Shown here: one piece after another, positions 47,809 through 57,205 of the stretch
Numbering within the stretch: position 1 is the first letter of the stretch
Layout: each line of letters begins with the position of its first letter
From: Chitinophaga pinensis
Lineage (GTDB): Bacteria > Bacteroidota > Bacteroidia > UKL13-3
Assembly: GCA_945861965.1 (NCBI GenBank)
Contig: CAMAWM010000007.1
Location: forward strand, 1 to 64,000
Reading direction: 5' to 3'
Length of the DNA: 64,000 nucleotides
Notes under the pieces: generated by a model
Databases searched by the model: none
What the model saw: only the letters and a program-made list of their open reading frames with translations
What the model was told of the DNA's origin: nothing
Program-made: the position numbers and the translations under genes

Positions 47809-48717
47809 TTGGGTAAAGTAATTACATATAAAAACGATTGGGGATTAATTTCAAGTCTGATTAAATCAAAACTTGTAGATTATATTCAGTTAATTAAATT
47901 AAGATTAACCTCCTTGGTAGTTTTCAGTTCTGTTGTTACCTATCTAACTGCAGCTAATGGCGACATAAACTGGATTCAAGTTTTGATACTTAGCGTTAGT
48001 GGATTATTGGTTACGGGTTCGGCAAATGGCATTAATCAAGTAATAGAAAAAGATTACGATAAATTAATGACTCGTACCGAAAACCGTCCAGTTGCTTCAG
48101 GAAGAATGACTTCAGTTGAAGCTGCAATCTCAAGCTTATTAATGGGAATAATAGGCGTATTTTTAATTACTAAATACCTTAATCCAATTAGTGGTTTATT
48201 AGCATTCATATCTCTCATAAGCTACGCATTTATTTACACTCCACTTAAAAGAGTCTCACCGGTTTCAGTATTTGTTGGTGCATTTCCTGGAGCATTGCCA
48301 ACCATGCTTGGTTGGGTTGCATATACTGGCAGTATTGGCATCGAAGCAATTGTACTTTTTTCGGTTCAGTTTGTTTGGCAATTTCCTCACTTTTGGAGCA
48401 TTGCCTGGCTGCTTGAAGACGATTACAAAAGAGCTGGTTTTAAAATGTTGCCATTTAATCCAGGAAGAAATAAAAAAACAGCGTTGCAATGTCTTTTGTT
48501 TTCAATGCTATTAATTCCAATTGCTGTATTGCCATTTTATTACGGAATTTCAGGCATTGTATCAACAATAGTTGCAATTGCTGCGGGTATTTATTTTAGT
48601 TTTTACGCATATAAACTATACAAGAACTGTGAAATTGCAGATGCTAAAAAATTAATGTTAGCCGCGATAATTTATTTGCCAATAGTGCAATTGGCTTTTT
48701 TGTTTGATAAAATTTGA
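47809..48717 (+). CDS. ctaB: Protoheme IX farnesyltransferase (heme O synthase)
   Basis: 302 residues, UbiA-type prenyltransferase with about nine helices. NGINQVIEKDYDKLMTRTENRP is the Asp-rich farnesyl-PP binding motif, and YTPLKRVSPVSVFVGAFPGA follows. It adds a farnesyl group to heme B. The track begins at TTG and there is no ATG nearby; residues 1-23 are extra relative to the usual start, so a later start is possible. It lies 23 bases after ctaA. Confidence 0.95.
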   Translation: MGKVITYKNDWGLISSLIKSKLVDYIQLIKLRLTSLVVFSSVVTYLTAANGDINWIQVLILSVSGLLVTGSANGINQVIEKDYDKLMTRTENRPVASGRMTSVEAAISSLLMGIIGVFLITKYLNPISGLLAFISLISYAFIYTPLKRVSPVSVFVGAFPGALPTMLGWVAYTGSIGIEAIVLFSVQFVWQFPHFWSIAWLLEDDYKRAGFKMLPFNPGRNKKTALQCLLFSMLLIPIAVLPFYYGISGIVSTIVAIAAGIYFSFYAYKLYKNCEIADAKKLMLAAIIYLPIVQLAFLFDKI

Positions 48718-48722
48718 AATAA

Positions 48723-49310
48723 TTGAATTCAGTGATAGATAATAAAGATATAAATGACGAACGCGAGCCAGGCATTGAACCTAAAAAGTTTGTGTTGTGG
48801 CTAATGTTAGTTTCTAGTACTATGCTATTTGCAGCATTTACTAGTGCTGTTATAGTTCGCAGAGGCGATGGAAATTGGACTGTTTTTGAATTGCCACAAA
48901 TGTTCCTTTACTCAAGCATTATTATTGCAATCAGTTCTTTATTTATGCAATGGGCGCTCTCTTCAGCCAAAAAGGACAAAATAACTGAACTTAAAATCTC
49001 ATTATCCATCACATTTATTTTAGGAGTAATTTTTATTTTAGCACAAATAGAAGGTTGGAGTCAAATGGTTGAGCAATCAGTTTATTTCTCATTCGCCAAT
49101 CCATCAGGATCTTTTGTATATGTAATTACAGGTGTCCATTTGGCTCATATAGTAGTTGGGCTTGGATATCTTTTAGTTATTTTCATTAAAACATTACAAC
49201 ACAAAATACATAAGGAAAACTTAAGAGGAATAGCCATGTGCACAACATTTTGGCACTTTATAGGCATAGTTTGGATTTATTTGTATGTATTTTTATTTTT
49301 AAATAGATAG
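48723..49310 (+). CDS. Cytochrome c oxidase subunit III family protein (short)
   Basis: 195 residues with five membrane helices. FTSAVIVRRGDGNW and GVHLAHIVVGLGYLL (with the conserved histidines) and TTFWHFIGIVWIYLYVFLFL are typical of subunit III. It lacks the first two helices of the seven-helix form. The start is TTG five bases after ctaB; a GTG three codons on is an alternative. It and the next gene are subunit III paralogues. Confidence 0.88.
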   Translation: MNSVIDNKDINDEREPGIEPKKFVLWLMLVSSTMLFAAFTSAVIVRRGDGNWTVFELPQMFLYSSIIIAISSLFMQWALSSAKKDKITELKISLSITFILGVIFILAQIEGWSQMVEQSVYFSFANPSGSFVYVITGVHLAHIVVGLGYLLVIFIKTLQHKIHKENLRGIAMCTTFWHFIGIVWIYLYVFLFLNR

Positions 49311-49360
49311 TAAGTTAATAGAAAAAAGAAACGATTTTAAACGATTAACCATTATATAAA

Positions 49361-50116
49361 ATGTCAAACACGGTAACAGTAGAAACAAGTAAAAAATCAC
49401 TTTGGGGTGGTGGCAGATCGCCATTTAGCATTAGCTACGGAAAACTGATGATGTGGATTTTTTTATTGTCAGATGCATTCACATTTTCATCTTTACTTAT
49501 TTCATACGGATTTGTTAGGTATAGTTTCCCAAAATCTCCGCCCAATGAAATTGTTCAACCATTTACTCATGTCGAAGAAAATTTTGTTGAACAAATGCAA
49601 CAACAAGGTTTATTTTCAAGTGAACATTGGCCTTTGCCAGAGTTAGTATTTAACCATTTTCCTTTTATACATGGATTAAATCTTCCATTAATGTTTGTAA
49701 GTTTAATGACATTCATTCTTATTTTCAGTTCTGTTACAATGGTATTAGCTGTGGAGGCGGGACACCGAATGGCAAAAAAAGAAGTTGCATTTTACATGCT
49801 TCTCACCATTTTTGGTGGTGCAGCATTTTTGGGTTGTCAGGCTTGGGAGTGGGCTCAATTTATTACGGCAGGAGCATCGCTAGAAGGAAATCCATTTGGA
49901 CCAACAGCTTTTGCAGCATTGTTTTTTATCGTAACTGGTTTTCACGGATCGCACGTTTTTTCGGGAGTAATATTAAATATTGTAATTTATCTAAATGTTT
50001 TAAAAGGAACATACGACAAACGAGGGCATTACGAAATGGTTGAAAAAGTTGGACTTTATTGGCACTTTGTTGATTTAGTTTGGGTATTCGTATTTACATT
50101 TTATTATTTAGTTTAA
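49361..50116 (+). CDS. ctaE: Cytochrome c oxidase subunit III
   Basis: 251 residues. Helices with LMMWIFLLSDAFTFSSLLISYGF, FLGCQAWEWAQFI, GFHGSHVFSGVILNIV and LYWHFVDLVWVFVFTFYYLV match subunit III, with the lipid-binding His and Glu positions. A periplasmic loop (about 45-95) is longer than normal and His/Gln-rich. It stabilises the oxidase and its proton uptake. It starts at ATG 50 bases after the shorter paralogue. Confidence 0.9.
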   Translation: MSNTVTVETSKKSLWGGGRSPFSISYGKLMMWIFLLSDAFTFSSLLISYGFVRYSFPKSPPNEIVQPFTHVEENFVEQMQQQGLFSSEHWPLPELVFNHFPFIHGLNLPLMFVSLMTFILIFSSVTMVLAVEAGHRMAKKEVAFYMLLTIFGGAAFLGCQAWEWAQFITAGASLEGNPFGPTAFAALFFIVTGFHGSHVFSGVILNIVIYLNVLKGTYDKRGHYEMVEKVGLYWHFVDLVWVFVFTFYYLV

Positions 50117-50149
50117 TTAATAATTTCTTTAACATCAATAACTATAAAA

Positions 50150-50482
50150 ATGGAACACACAGAACATTTAGAACATACAGAAGCACCTGCAGATATGAAA
50201 AAACAAATCTGGAGAACTTTCTGGATTTTATTTGCATTAACAATAGTTGATATTGCATTGTATTTCATTTTAAGCCCCTCGCTTCCTAAAAACATATTAT
50301 TTATTGTTTTGGGAATAGTTAAGGCTTATTTTATTGTCGGTATTTTTATGCACATGAAATTCGAAAAGAAATTTCTTTCCAGTATGATTGTATTGCCTAT
50401 GCTATTTATATGTTTTTTTATTTGGTTAGCATTAACAGAAGCCGATTATACATACTGGCTTCGTTGGTTGTTTGGAAAATAA
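50150..50482 (+). CDS. Cytochrome c oxidase subunit IV family protein
   Basis: 110 residues with three membrane helices; VDIALYFIL, VKAYFIVGIFMHMKFEKKF and the closing WLRWLFGK match the bacterial subunit IV (PF03626) family. It is the last gene of the seven-gene oxidase operon. A perfect terminator follows. Confidence 0.9.
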   Translation: MEHTEHLEHTEAPADMKKQIWRTFWILFALTIVDIALYFILSPSLPKNILFIVLGIVKAYFIVGIFMHMKFEKKFLSSMIVLPMLFICFFIWLALTEADYTYWLRWLFGK

Positions 50483-50502
50483 GACTTGAGCATTAACGCA
50501 TT

Positions 50503-50533
50503 AAAAAAGGGAATCAAATTGATTCCCTTTTTT
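50503..50533 (+). terminator. Strong terminator of the oxidase operon
   Basis: AAAAAAGGGAATC and GATTCCCTTTTTT form a perfect stem with an AAATT loop, 20 bases after the subunit IV stop. The arms end in A and T runs, so it could also stop the convergent gene at 50550. Confidence 0.92.
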
Positions 50534-50549
50534 GTATTTAATATTTTCA

Positions 50550-50975
50550 TTAATAAACATCCTCATCTAAAAAATTTCGCTTTTCCCCTACTCTCCTATT
50601 TTCATTTGCTCTTTGTTTGAGTTTAGATTTTATTTCTTCCTTTTTAACAATATAAATCTGTTTTTGCGAATCATTGAATATTGATAAAAAAGTTGCATCT
50701 AACTTTTGCCATTCTTTAAGCATTATATTTTTCCTCGTTTCTTTAGTAGCATTTTGCAGCTCTGCTCTTCGTCCTTTTAATGAAGTGTGATGTGTAATTA
50801 ACGCTTCTTTAACCTTTGATTGCTGATCAAAATTTAAATTCAAAACCAATGTCATATGAGTTAAGACTGAATCTATTTTACTTCCGTTTTGCTTTTTAAT
50901 AACCTGAGCAAACAACAGAGAATTAATTACAAAAGCCGTTGTAATGACGCTAACTATGATGCTAATTTTTTTCAT
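50550..50975 (-). CDS. Small secreted Spy/CpxP-like helical protein
   Basis: 141 residues from the ATG at 50975, which gives a signal peptide (MKKISIIVSVITTAFVINSLLFAQ); the track's start adds 38 residues and overlaps the next gene's start. The mature part is all helical and charged: LNLNFDQQSKVKEALITHH recalls the LTxxQ repeat of Spy/CpxP periplasmic chaperones, followed by FNDSQKQIYIVKKEEIKSKL. The match is weak. It may be a stress-related periplasmic protein. Confidence 0.55.
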   Translation of the reverse strand: MKKISIIVSVITTAFVINSLLFAQVIKKQNGSKIDSVLTHMTLVLNLNFDQQSKVKEALITHHTSLKGRRAELQNATKETRKNIMLKEWQKLDATFLSIFNDSQKQIYIVKKEEIKSKLKQRANENRRVGEKRNFLDEDVY

Positions 50976-51088
50976 GTTTTGTTTATTTATAGCCATTCGG
51001 ATTGAGTTTCTGATAATTGGTTTAATATCAAAGACAGATTTCTGAAAATGATTGTGTTTATTCGCAGAAAAATATTTTTTAAAATCCA

Positions 51089-52417
51089 TTGAGTAAATTC
51101 AAGATTGAAATAAATAAATACAACAGCCTTCAGATTTATCAGCTATTAAGGTATGGTAGCATTTTTCTTATCACAATAATTCTGGCCAAAATTGCATGTT
51201 TCAGTTTTAGCAGTGGATACGGAACAAGCATCATCAGCCAACACGAGCTATTAATGATGGTTAGTGGAAGCTTAACTTTTTTCTGGGTTTCAAGTATCTG
51301 CAACACACTAATTCCATTTTATAATACCTGTGATGAAGAGAAGCAAAAGAGAATTTTATTCAATTCGTTTGCAGTATTAACCGGGCTTGCATTAATAGCT
51401 GCAATAGCAACTTATATAATTGGATTGAATTTAGAAGATGGCAAATACTCCGACCTATTTCAAATGTTTGCTATTATCGTTTTTTTAAATACCCCAACCT
51501 ACATTACCGATTACATTTTTTATCTTAAAGGCAAACACCGATCGCTTATAATTTGGGGCATTATTACTTTCACGGCTCACATTGTTTTGTTATGCGTTCC
51601 ATTATTTTTCAGGCAAACTTTAAATCTTGCAATAAATCTGTTGTTAATTCTTGCGATAGTGAAATTTAATTACACCTTGATACTACTAATGAAATATTCA
51701 ACAATTAGTTTTCATACAAAACTAATTATGGAATTCATGGAACGAGTTATGCCATTTATGTTTTCAATACTTTTGGCCGGAAGTATGGAGTATATAAATG
51801 GATACATAGTTCATTATTACTTTGACGAAACAGATTTTGCAATATTTAGGTATGGCGTAAAAGAACTCCCAGTTTTTCTAATCATCGCAAATTCAATTAG
51901 CAATATTTATAGCGGTGAAATTGCTAGTTTGAACAAAACAGGAAATTACGAAATAGGATTACAAAAGCTAAAAGAAAGCAGTCGAAAACTAATGTATTGG
52001 TTGTTTCCACTTACTATTTTACTTTTATTCAGCAGCAAATATTTATATATTTTAGTTTACAATGCCGGTTTGCAAGAAGGATACAAAATATTTAATATCT
52101 CACTTCTTTTAATAATAAGCCGAATGATTTTTCCTCAAGCGGTGCTTACAGGATTGATGAAAACAAGAGTATTTTATTTGGTTTCGACCAATTATTTAAT
52201 CATCAATGTTATTCTCTCATTTTGGTTTGTTGGCATTTGGGGAATCAATGGAATAGCTTACGCAACGGTTATTTCTTTTATGGTTGAAAAAACCATGTTG
52301 GCTATCTATTGCAAAATGCAAGGAATTAAATTTAGCGACTATACGCCTGTAAGAGAATATGCAATTTTCTCATCGCTAACATTAATTGCATTTGTTTGCA
52401 GTTTATATCTTATTTAA
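51089..52417 (+). CDS. Flippase-like polysaccharide transport protein (MOP superfamily)
   Basis: 442 residues with about 12-14 membrane helices. SLQIYQLLRYGSIFLITIILAK at the start and the repeated helix pairs resemble Wzx/MATE-type flippases, and the pattern of Asn/Tyr-rich loops fits oligosaccharide transporters. Substrate unknown. The start is TTG at 51089, next to the minus-strand ATG at 51089-51087, so a slightly later start is possible. There are no glycan genes nearby. Confidence 0.72.
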   Translation: MSKFKIEINKYNSLQIYQLLRYGSIFLITIILAKIACFSFSSGYGTSIISQHELLMMVSGSLTFFWVSSICNTLIPFYNTCDEEKQKRILFNSFAVLTGLALIAAIATYIIGLNLEDGKYSDLFQMFAIIVFLNTPTYITDYIFYLKGKHRSLIIWGIITFTAHIVLLCVPLFFRQTLNLAINLLLILAIVKFNYTLILLMKYSTISFHTKLIMEFMERVMPFMFSILLAGSMEYINGYIVHYYFDETDFAIFRYGVKELPVFLIIANSISNIYSGEIASLNKTGNYEIGLQKLKESSRKLMYWLFPLTILLLFSSKYLYILVYNAGLQEGYKIFNISLLLIISRMIFPQAVLTGLMKTRVFYLVSTNYLIINVILSFWFVGIWGINGIAYATVISFMVEKTMLAIYCKMQGIKFSDYTPVREYAIFSSLTLIAFVCSLYLI

Positions 52418-52438
52418 TTTTACAACAAAGAAAAAACA

Positions 52439-52446
52439 TACATTTG
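52439..52446 (+). promoter_or_regulatory. -7 element (TACATTTG) upstream of thx and tRNA-Leu
   Basis: A perfect TAnnTTTG lies 28 bases before the bTHX ATG. A -33 element is not clear. Confidence 0.45.
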
Positions 52447-52474
52447 CGACTATAAATAAATAAACAAAAACAAC

Positions 52475-52594
52475 ATGGGAAAAGGAGATCTTCGTACAAA
52501 AAAAGGAAAATTGAAAAACGGTAGTTTTGGTAAAAGCAGAAGCAAACAAGCTTTAAAAGCTAAAAACAATCCAAAAACAAAAGCAGCTAAATAA
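52475..52594 (+). CDS. 30S ribosomal protein bTHX
   Basis: 39 residues, too short for the ORF track: MGKGDLRTKKGKLKNGSFGK and then a basic tail ending KTKAAK. It matches bTHX of Thermus and Bacteroidota (M-G-K-G-D ... K-G-K ... G-S/T-F/Y-G). It lies at the top of the 30S head. The gene ends nine bases before tRNA-Leu, with which it probably shares a transcript. Confidence 0.9.
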   Translation: MGKGDLRTKKGKLKNGSFGKSRSKQALKAKNNPKTKAAK

Positions 52595-52603
52595 TTTTTA
52601 TTT

Positions 52604-52686
52604 GCTCCGGTGGTGAAATTGGTAGACACGCCATCTTGAGGGGGTGGTTCCTTTTAGGTATAAGAGTTCGAGTCTCTTCCGGAGCA
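52604..52686 (+). tRNA. tRNA-Leu (anticodon GAG)
   Basis: An 83-base class II tRNA. The acceptor stem is GCTCCGG and CCGGAGC, the D-arm is GGTGAAATTGGTAGA, the anticodon arm is CCATC-TTGAGGG-GGTGG (GAG), a long variable arm follows, and the T-arm is AAGAG-TTCGAGT-CTCTT. The 3' CCA is not encoded. It reads CTC/CTT leucine codons. Confidence 0.95.
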
Positions 52687-52747
52687 CATACATTTAATGC
52701 TTCAAATTATTTTCATTGTAATTTGAAACGACTTCAATCCTTAATTC

Positions 52748-53092
52748 TTAAGGATGCAATGCGCTTTTCTTCTCCAATAAATACTCTTGAGTTTCTACAT
52801 GATCAGGATCTGGAATGCAACAATCTACAGGGCAAACTGCAGCACATTGAGGCTCTTCATGAAAACCAGCACATTCTGTACATTTATTATGAACGATGAA
52901 ATAAACATCATTCGAAACGGGTTGAAAACGTTTGTTGACATCCACTTCTTCGCCATTATAATTAATTGTTCCGCTAAGCGTATTTCCGTCTTTAAATGAC
53001 CACTCAGCACCTGCTTCATATATCGCATTGTTTGGACACTCAGGTTCGCATGCACCGCAATTAATGCATTCGTCAGTTATTATTATTGCCAT
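52748..53092 (-). CDS. 4Fe-4S dicluster ferredoxin
   Basis: 114 residues. The first cluster ligands are [12 protein letters not shown] near the start and the second are in [22 protein letters not shown]; the long insertion between the two clusters is seen in ferredoxins of the Chromatium type. It is an electron carrier in the cytoplasm. It is divergent from the acyl-CoA reductase gene. Confidence 0.93.
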   Translation of the reverse strand: MAIIITDECINCGACEPECPNNAIYEAGAEWSFKDGNTLSGTINYNGEEVDVNKRFQPVSNDVYFIVHNKCTECAGFHEEPQCAAVCPVDCCIPDPDHVETQEYLLEKKSALHP

Positions 53093-53177
53093 AAGTCAGT
53101 AATGGTTTTATTGTTTTTTAAAGATGCAAGTTTAGTTTTGTTCCCTCAAATCAAAAAATATTTTTATTAATAAAAAG

Positions 53178-54197
53178 ATGAGTTTTCAACAACGATTAAT
53201 AGCTTTTGTACATTTAGGTAAAATTTTAGCTGAAGCATCTAAAGCTGGACAAGCGCGAACAGTAGGCGAAGCATATCTTTACAACAACTGGTTTACGGAA
53301 GAAAGTCAACGAAATTGTTTTGCTGTTTGGGCTGACTTACTTACAGAATCAAAATTAACTAAATGGTTAAATAAATATCCCATCGAAGAAAAAATTGCAC
53401 CAAAAAATATTGCAATTATTATGGCAGGAAATATTCCTATGGTTGGTTTTCATGACTTGCTTTGTGTGCTTTTATCAGGAAATAATGCAACGGTAAAAAT
53501 GAGTAGTGATGACAAAATACTTATTAAATGGATTGCAGATGAACTTATAAAATTCGATACAACATTCAACGAAAAAATTCATTTTGTTGAAGATCAAATC
53601 AAATCAAATTTTGATGCAGTTATAGCTACAGGAAGTAATAACAGCAACAGATATTTCGAAGCGTATTTCGGGAAATATCCGAACATACTTCGCAAAAACA
53701 GAAACAGTATTGCAATTGTAGATGGAAACGAAACAGAGGATGAAATGAAACTTTTGGCTGACGATATTTTCAGTAATTTTGGATTAGGCTGTCGAAATGT
53801 TTCTAAAGTTTTTCTGCCAAATGGATTTGCATTTGAAAAATTATATGAAAATACACACAAGTACTCAGAGTTTATTCATCATAATAAATACGCCAACAAT
53901 TATACATATCATAAGGCCATTTGGTTAATGAACACCGATAAATTTTTGGACAATGGATTTTTATTGATGAAAGAAGAAAACGAACAATTTTCATCACCAC
54001 TTGCTTCAATATATTATCAATATTACAATAACATGGATGAAGTAAAATCAATAATTAATCAAAGAAAAAATGAAATTCAATGCGTTGTAAGCACAGAAAA
54101 TTTTAAGAACAATATTCCATTTGGCAGCACACAAACTCCAGCATTAAACGATTATGCAGACAATGTAGATACGATGAAATTCTTAACGGAATTATAA
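53178..54197 (+). CDS. LuxC-type acyl-CoA reductase
   Basis: 339 residues. NIAIIMAGNIPMVGFHDLLCVL and the catalytic cysteine in FSNFGLGCRNVSKVFLP fit the LuxC/aldehyde dehydrogenase superfamily. It would reduce an acyl-CoA or acyl-thioester to an aldehyde with NADPH. No lux genes are here; in Bacteroidota it lies near ferredoxin in many genomes, but its role is unclear. It converges on the next gene across five bases. Confidence 0.85.
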   Translation: MSFQQRLIAFVHLGKILAEASKAGQARTVGEAYLYNNWFTEESQRNCFAVWADLLTESKLTKWLNKYPIEEKIAPKNIAIIMAGNIPMVGFHDLLCVLLSGNNATVKMSSDDKILIKWIADELIKFDTTFNEKIHFVEDQIKSNFDAVIATGSNNSNRYFEAYFGKYPNILRKNRNSIAIVDGNETEDEMKLLADDIFSNFGLGCRNVSKVFLPNGFAFEKLYENTHKYSEFIHHNKYANNYTYHKAIWLMNTDKFLDNGFLLMKEENEQFSSPLASIYYQYYNNMDEVKSIINQRKNEIQCVVSTENFKNNIPFGSTQTPALNDYADNVDTMKFLTEL

Positions 54198-54202
54198 CTT
54201 CT

Positions 54203-54991
54203 TTACTTTGCAATTAATAATTTTATACACTTTTCAGTTTCGCCATTCTTTAATTTCAAAATATAAATTCCTTTTTCTAATTCATTTGGAATCTCAATTT
54301 TAAATTGATTAGAAGCATTTAAGTTTACATTCATTTTTTCCTTTCCTGTCATGTCGAATAATTGAAAAGTAAAAATTCCATCTAATTTATTATTCAATCT
54401 AATATTTATAAAATCAGATGCGGGATTAGGATAAATTTCCACTCCGTTAAATAAATTCAATTCATTTACTGCAGTTGAAGTACTTTCATTTACCATCAAA
54501 GACTGAAGCGAAACATTTGGTTTGTTATTTACAAAAGCTCCATAAATTCCTACAGAACCAGAACCGCTAACAGGCGCAGTCCAATTAAAAATCCAAATTG
54601 AAGTTGCATCCGTTTTATACATATTATGAGTAACATACTTCGACATTCCAACGGTTTTGCTTCCAGCTCCAGCAACTAATACACCTTTTAAATTTCCGGA
54701 ATTGTCTTGTGTAGAAACTTGAAAGCCTTTTTTTGAAGTTGGACTTCCACTTATGCTTACGGTAATATTATACGTTGCATTTGGTGTATATCCACTTGAT
54801 GGAATATTTGCATTCAACACATTTGTAACTGTTGTTGGTGTAACGCCATGACAAGCTATTCCACAATTATTAGCATCTCCAGGCGAACCAGTATATCCTG
54901 CTGGTGCTCCCAATGGTTCTGAAATTAACAAACTGCTACTTATAAGAACAATTGACAACGCAAAAAATAATTGAGTAAATTTTGTTTTCAT
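54203..54991 (-). CDS. T9SS-exported protein with choice-of-anchor V-like domain
   Basis: 262 residues. A signal peptide (to about residue 25) is followed by GYTGSPGDANNCGIACHGVT and a beta-sandwich domain with FQVSTQDNSGNLKGVLVAG; such domains are often called choice-of-anchor V or Reeler-like. The usual C-x-x-C-H heme motif is C-x-x-x-C-H here, so heme binding is doubtful. The last ~80 residues (VEIYPNPASDFINIRLNN on) are a T9SS type A sorting domain. Confidence 0.75.
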   Translation of the reverse strand: MKTKFTQLFFALSIVLISSSLLISEPLGAPAGYTGSPGDANNCGIACHGVTPTTVTNVLNANIPSSGYTPNATYNITVSISGSPTSKKGFQVSTQDNSGNLKGVLVAGAGSKTVGMSKYVTHNMYKTDATSIWIFNWTAPVSGSGSVGIYGAFVNNKPNVSLQSLMVNESTSTAVNELNLFNGVEIYPNPASDFINIRLNNKLDGIFTFQLFDMTGKEKMNVNLNASNQFKIEIPNELEKGIYILKLKNGETEKCIKLLIAK

Positions 54992-55111
54992 ATTAAATTA
55001 ATTTTTAAGTCTCAATGATACATTTTATCTAAATAATAATACAAAAAAAATGTCATCGAATGTTAACTATTAAATAGCATTGCTAAAAATATTATTATGA
55101 ATTGAAATATG

Positions 55112-55119
55112 TATATTTG
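55112..55119 (+). promoter_or_regulatory. -7 element (TATATTTG) directly before ppk1
   Basis: A perfect TAnnTTTG lies six bases before the ATG at 55126. It argues for this start and for a leaderless transcript. No well-placed -33 TTG is visible. Confidence 0.4.
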
Positions 55120-55125
55120 ACTCAG

Positions 55126-57204
55126 ATGATTAGAAATTACAAAGGATATGTTTTTGAAGATCGTGAAATAAGTTGGTTGCGTTTTAACGAACGAGTACTG
55201 CAGGAAGCAGAAAACAGCTCAACTCCATTGATGGAACGTCTTAAATTTCTCGCTATTTTTTCTTCAAACCTTGATGAATTCTTTCGTGTTCGTGTAGCAC
55301 AAATCAGAAAAGTTCAACGTATAAATGCTAAAAAACCAATTAGCGAATGGCAAGCATCGCCTGATGAAATATTGGCTGAGGTGCAACGAATAGTTGTTAG
55401 TTTACAAGACCGATTTACTGCTATTTACCAAAATGATATTTTGCCAAGTCTTGCCCTTAAAAAAATATTCTTGGTAAACGAAAACGAATTAAACGAATTG
55501 CAAAAATTAGCAGTTGATGCATATTTTAAAGACTCTATTTTGAATAGACTTTTTCCCATCATTTTAGACGATTTAAAACACAGCCCACATCTAAGAGATC
55601 GATCTATTTATTTAGCGGTACGCATGACGGATAGCAATGAAACTAAAGCGCCTAAACATGCTTTGATTGAAGTGCCAACAAGTACTTCCGGCAGATTTTA
55701 CCAACTTCCAAAAACAGATGAAAATACTTTTATAATTTGTACAGAAGATATTATTCGATTGTCGTTAAGAGAAATTTTTCAGCAATTTGATTACGATACT
55801 TTTGAGGCACATATTGTAAAAATAACTCGCGATGCAGAACTCAATTTCGATAAATCTGAAACAGATTATCATGTCCCAATTCTTGTTAAAATCCAAAAAA
55901 GCATAAAACAACGCTCTAAAGGTTTGCCTACGCGTTTTGTGTTTGATGAACGCATGCCAAAAGTGTTCCTGGATTTAATTTCAATAAAGTTAGAATTAAA
56001 AAATGTGAACCTAATTCCAGGAGGTCGATACCATAATTTTAAAGATTTTATGGATTTTCCAAAAGTAGGAAACGAAGAAGATTATTATCCAACACACACT
56101 CCAATTCCTGTTTCTGAAATTGACAGTACAAAAACCGTATTTGATGTGATTTCAAAGCACGATATTTTGTTGCATCATCCGTATCAATCCTACGATTATT
56201 TGATACGATTTTTGCGTGAAGCGGCTATTGATCCACAGGTTACAACAATTAAAATTACCTTGTATCGCGTAGCAAAATTTAGCAATGTTGTTAATTCACT
56301 AATCAATGCAATTAAAAACGGAAAGAAAGTAGTTGTATTGATGGAATTGCAAGCAAGATTTGATGAAGAGGCAAATATTTATTGGACAAATCAATTGCAA
56401 GAAGCCGGAGCTCAAGTTCATTTTGGCAAAGCAGGACAAAAGGTTCATTGCAAAATGTGCTTGATTTATCGCAATGAAGAAGGCAAAACAGTAAAATACG
56501 CACATCTATCTACAGGAAATTACAATGGAGTGACTTCAAGAATTTACAGCGATTTTGCTTTGTTTACAAAAGACGATCGTTATACCTTAGAACTTGAAAC
56601 GCTTTCTGATTTGTTATTTTTAAATATTAGGAGAAATTTTTTCAATCATTTGCTAATTGCTCCGGACAATATGAAAAGCAGATTTCTTAAAATGATTGAC
56701 AAAGAAATTGAAAACAAACGAGCATTAAAAGATGCATATATTATAGCTAAAATGAATAGCTTGGTGGATGTAGAAATCATTAAAAAACTATACGAGGCCA
56801 ACAATGCAGGAGTTAAAATTCAATTAATTGTTAGAGGAATTTGCAGTTTAGTTCCTGGCATTAATGGCATGAGTGAAAACATTTCGGTACGAAGCATTAT
56901 CGATAGATTTTTAGAACATGCAAGGGTTTATATTTTTTGTAATGATGGAGACGAAAAAATATTTCTCTCCAGCGCAGATTGGATGACAAGAAATTTGCAA
57001 AATCGAATTGAACTTGCTTTCCCAATTTTCGACATTAAGCATAAAAAAACCATAAAAGAAATAATTGAATTGCAACTTAAAGACAACATTAAAGCTAGAA
57101 TAAAATTTGCCGATGGAACCTATCAATTTGCAAAAAACGAAGAAGGAAAATCTTTCAGTACTCAGCTTGACACTTTAGAATATTTAAGAAATAATACTAT
57201 TTAA
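55126..57204 (+). CDS. ppk1: Polyphosphate kinase 1
   Basis: 692 residues from the ATG at 55126 (track TTG eight codons earlier). The N-terminal FEDREISWLRFNERVLQEA, LLHHPYQSYDYLIRFLREA, LMELQARFDEEANI and VHCKMCLI (with the histidine that is phosphorylated) and HLSTGNYNGVTSRIYSDFALFT are PPK1 hallmarks. It makes polyphosphate from ATP at the membrane face. It converges on the HU-SPOR gene with one base between stops. Confidence 0.97.
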   Translation: MIRNYKGYVFEDREISWLRFNERVLQEAENSSTPLMERLKFLAIFSSNLDEFFRVRVAQIRKVQRINAKKPISEWQASPDEILAEVQRIVVSLQDRFTAIYQNDILPSLALKKIFLVNENELNELQKLAVDAYFKDSILNRLFPIILDDLKHSPHLRDRSIYLAVRMTDSNETKAPKHALIEVPTSTSGRFYQLPKTDENTFIICTEDIIRLSLREIFQQFDYDTFEAHIVKITRDAELNFDKSETDYHVPILVKIQKSIKQRSKGLPTRFVFDERMPKVFLDLISIKLELKNVNLIPGGRYHNFKDFMDFPKVGNEEDYYPTHTPIPVSEIDSTKTVFDVISKHDILLHHPYQSYDYLIRFLREAAIDPQVTTIKITLYRVAKFSNVVNSLINAIKNGKKVVVLMELQARFDEEANIYWTNQLQEAGAQVHFGKAGQKVHCKMCLIYRNEEGKTVKYAHLSTGNYNGVTSRIYSDFALFTKDDRYTLELETLSDLLFLNIRRNFFNHLLIAPDNMKSRFLKMIDKEIENKRALKDAYIIAKMNSLVDVEIIKKLYEANNAGVKIQLIVRGICSLVPGINGMSENISVRSIIDRFLEHARVYIFCNDGDEKIFLSSADWMTRNLQNRIELAFPIFDIKHKKTIKEIIELQLKDNIKARIKFADGTYQFAKNEEGKSFSTQLDTLEYLRNNTI

Positions 57205-57205
57205 T

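Noticed and set aside
53178-54197. Part of a luminescence (lux) operon because of the LuxC-type reductase
   Set aside because: No luciferase, LuxD or LuxE genes are nearby; the reductase family is broader than luminescence.
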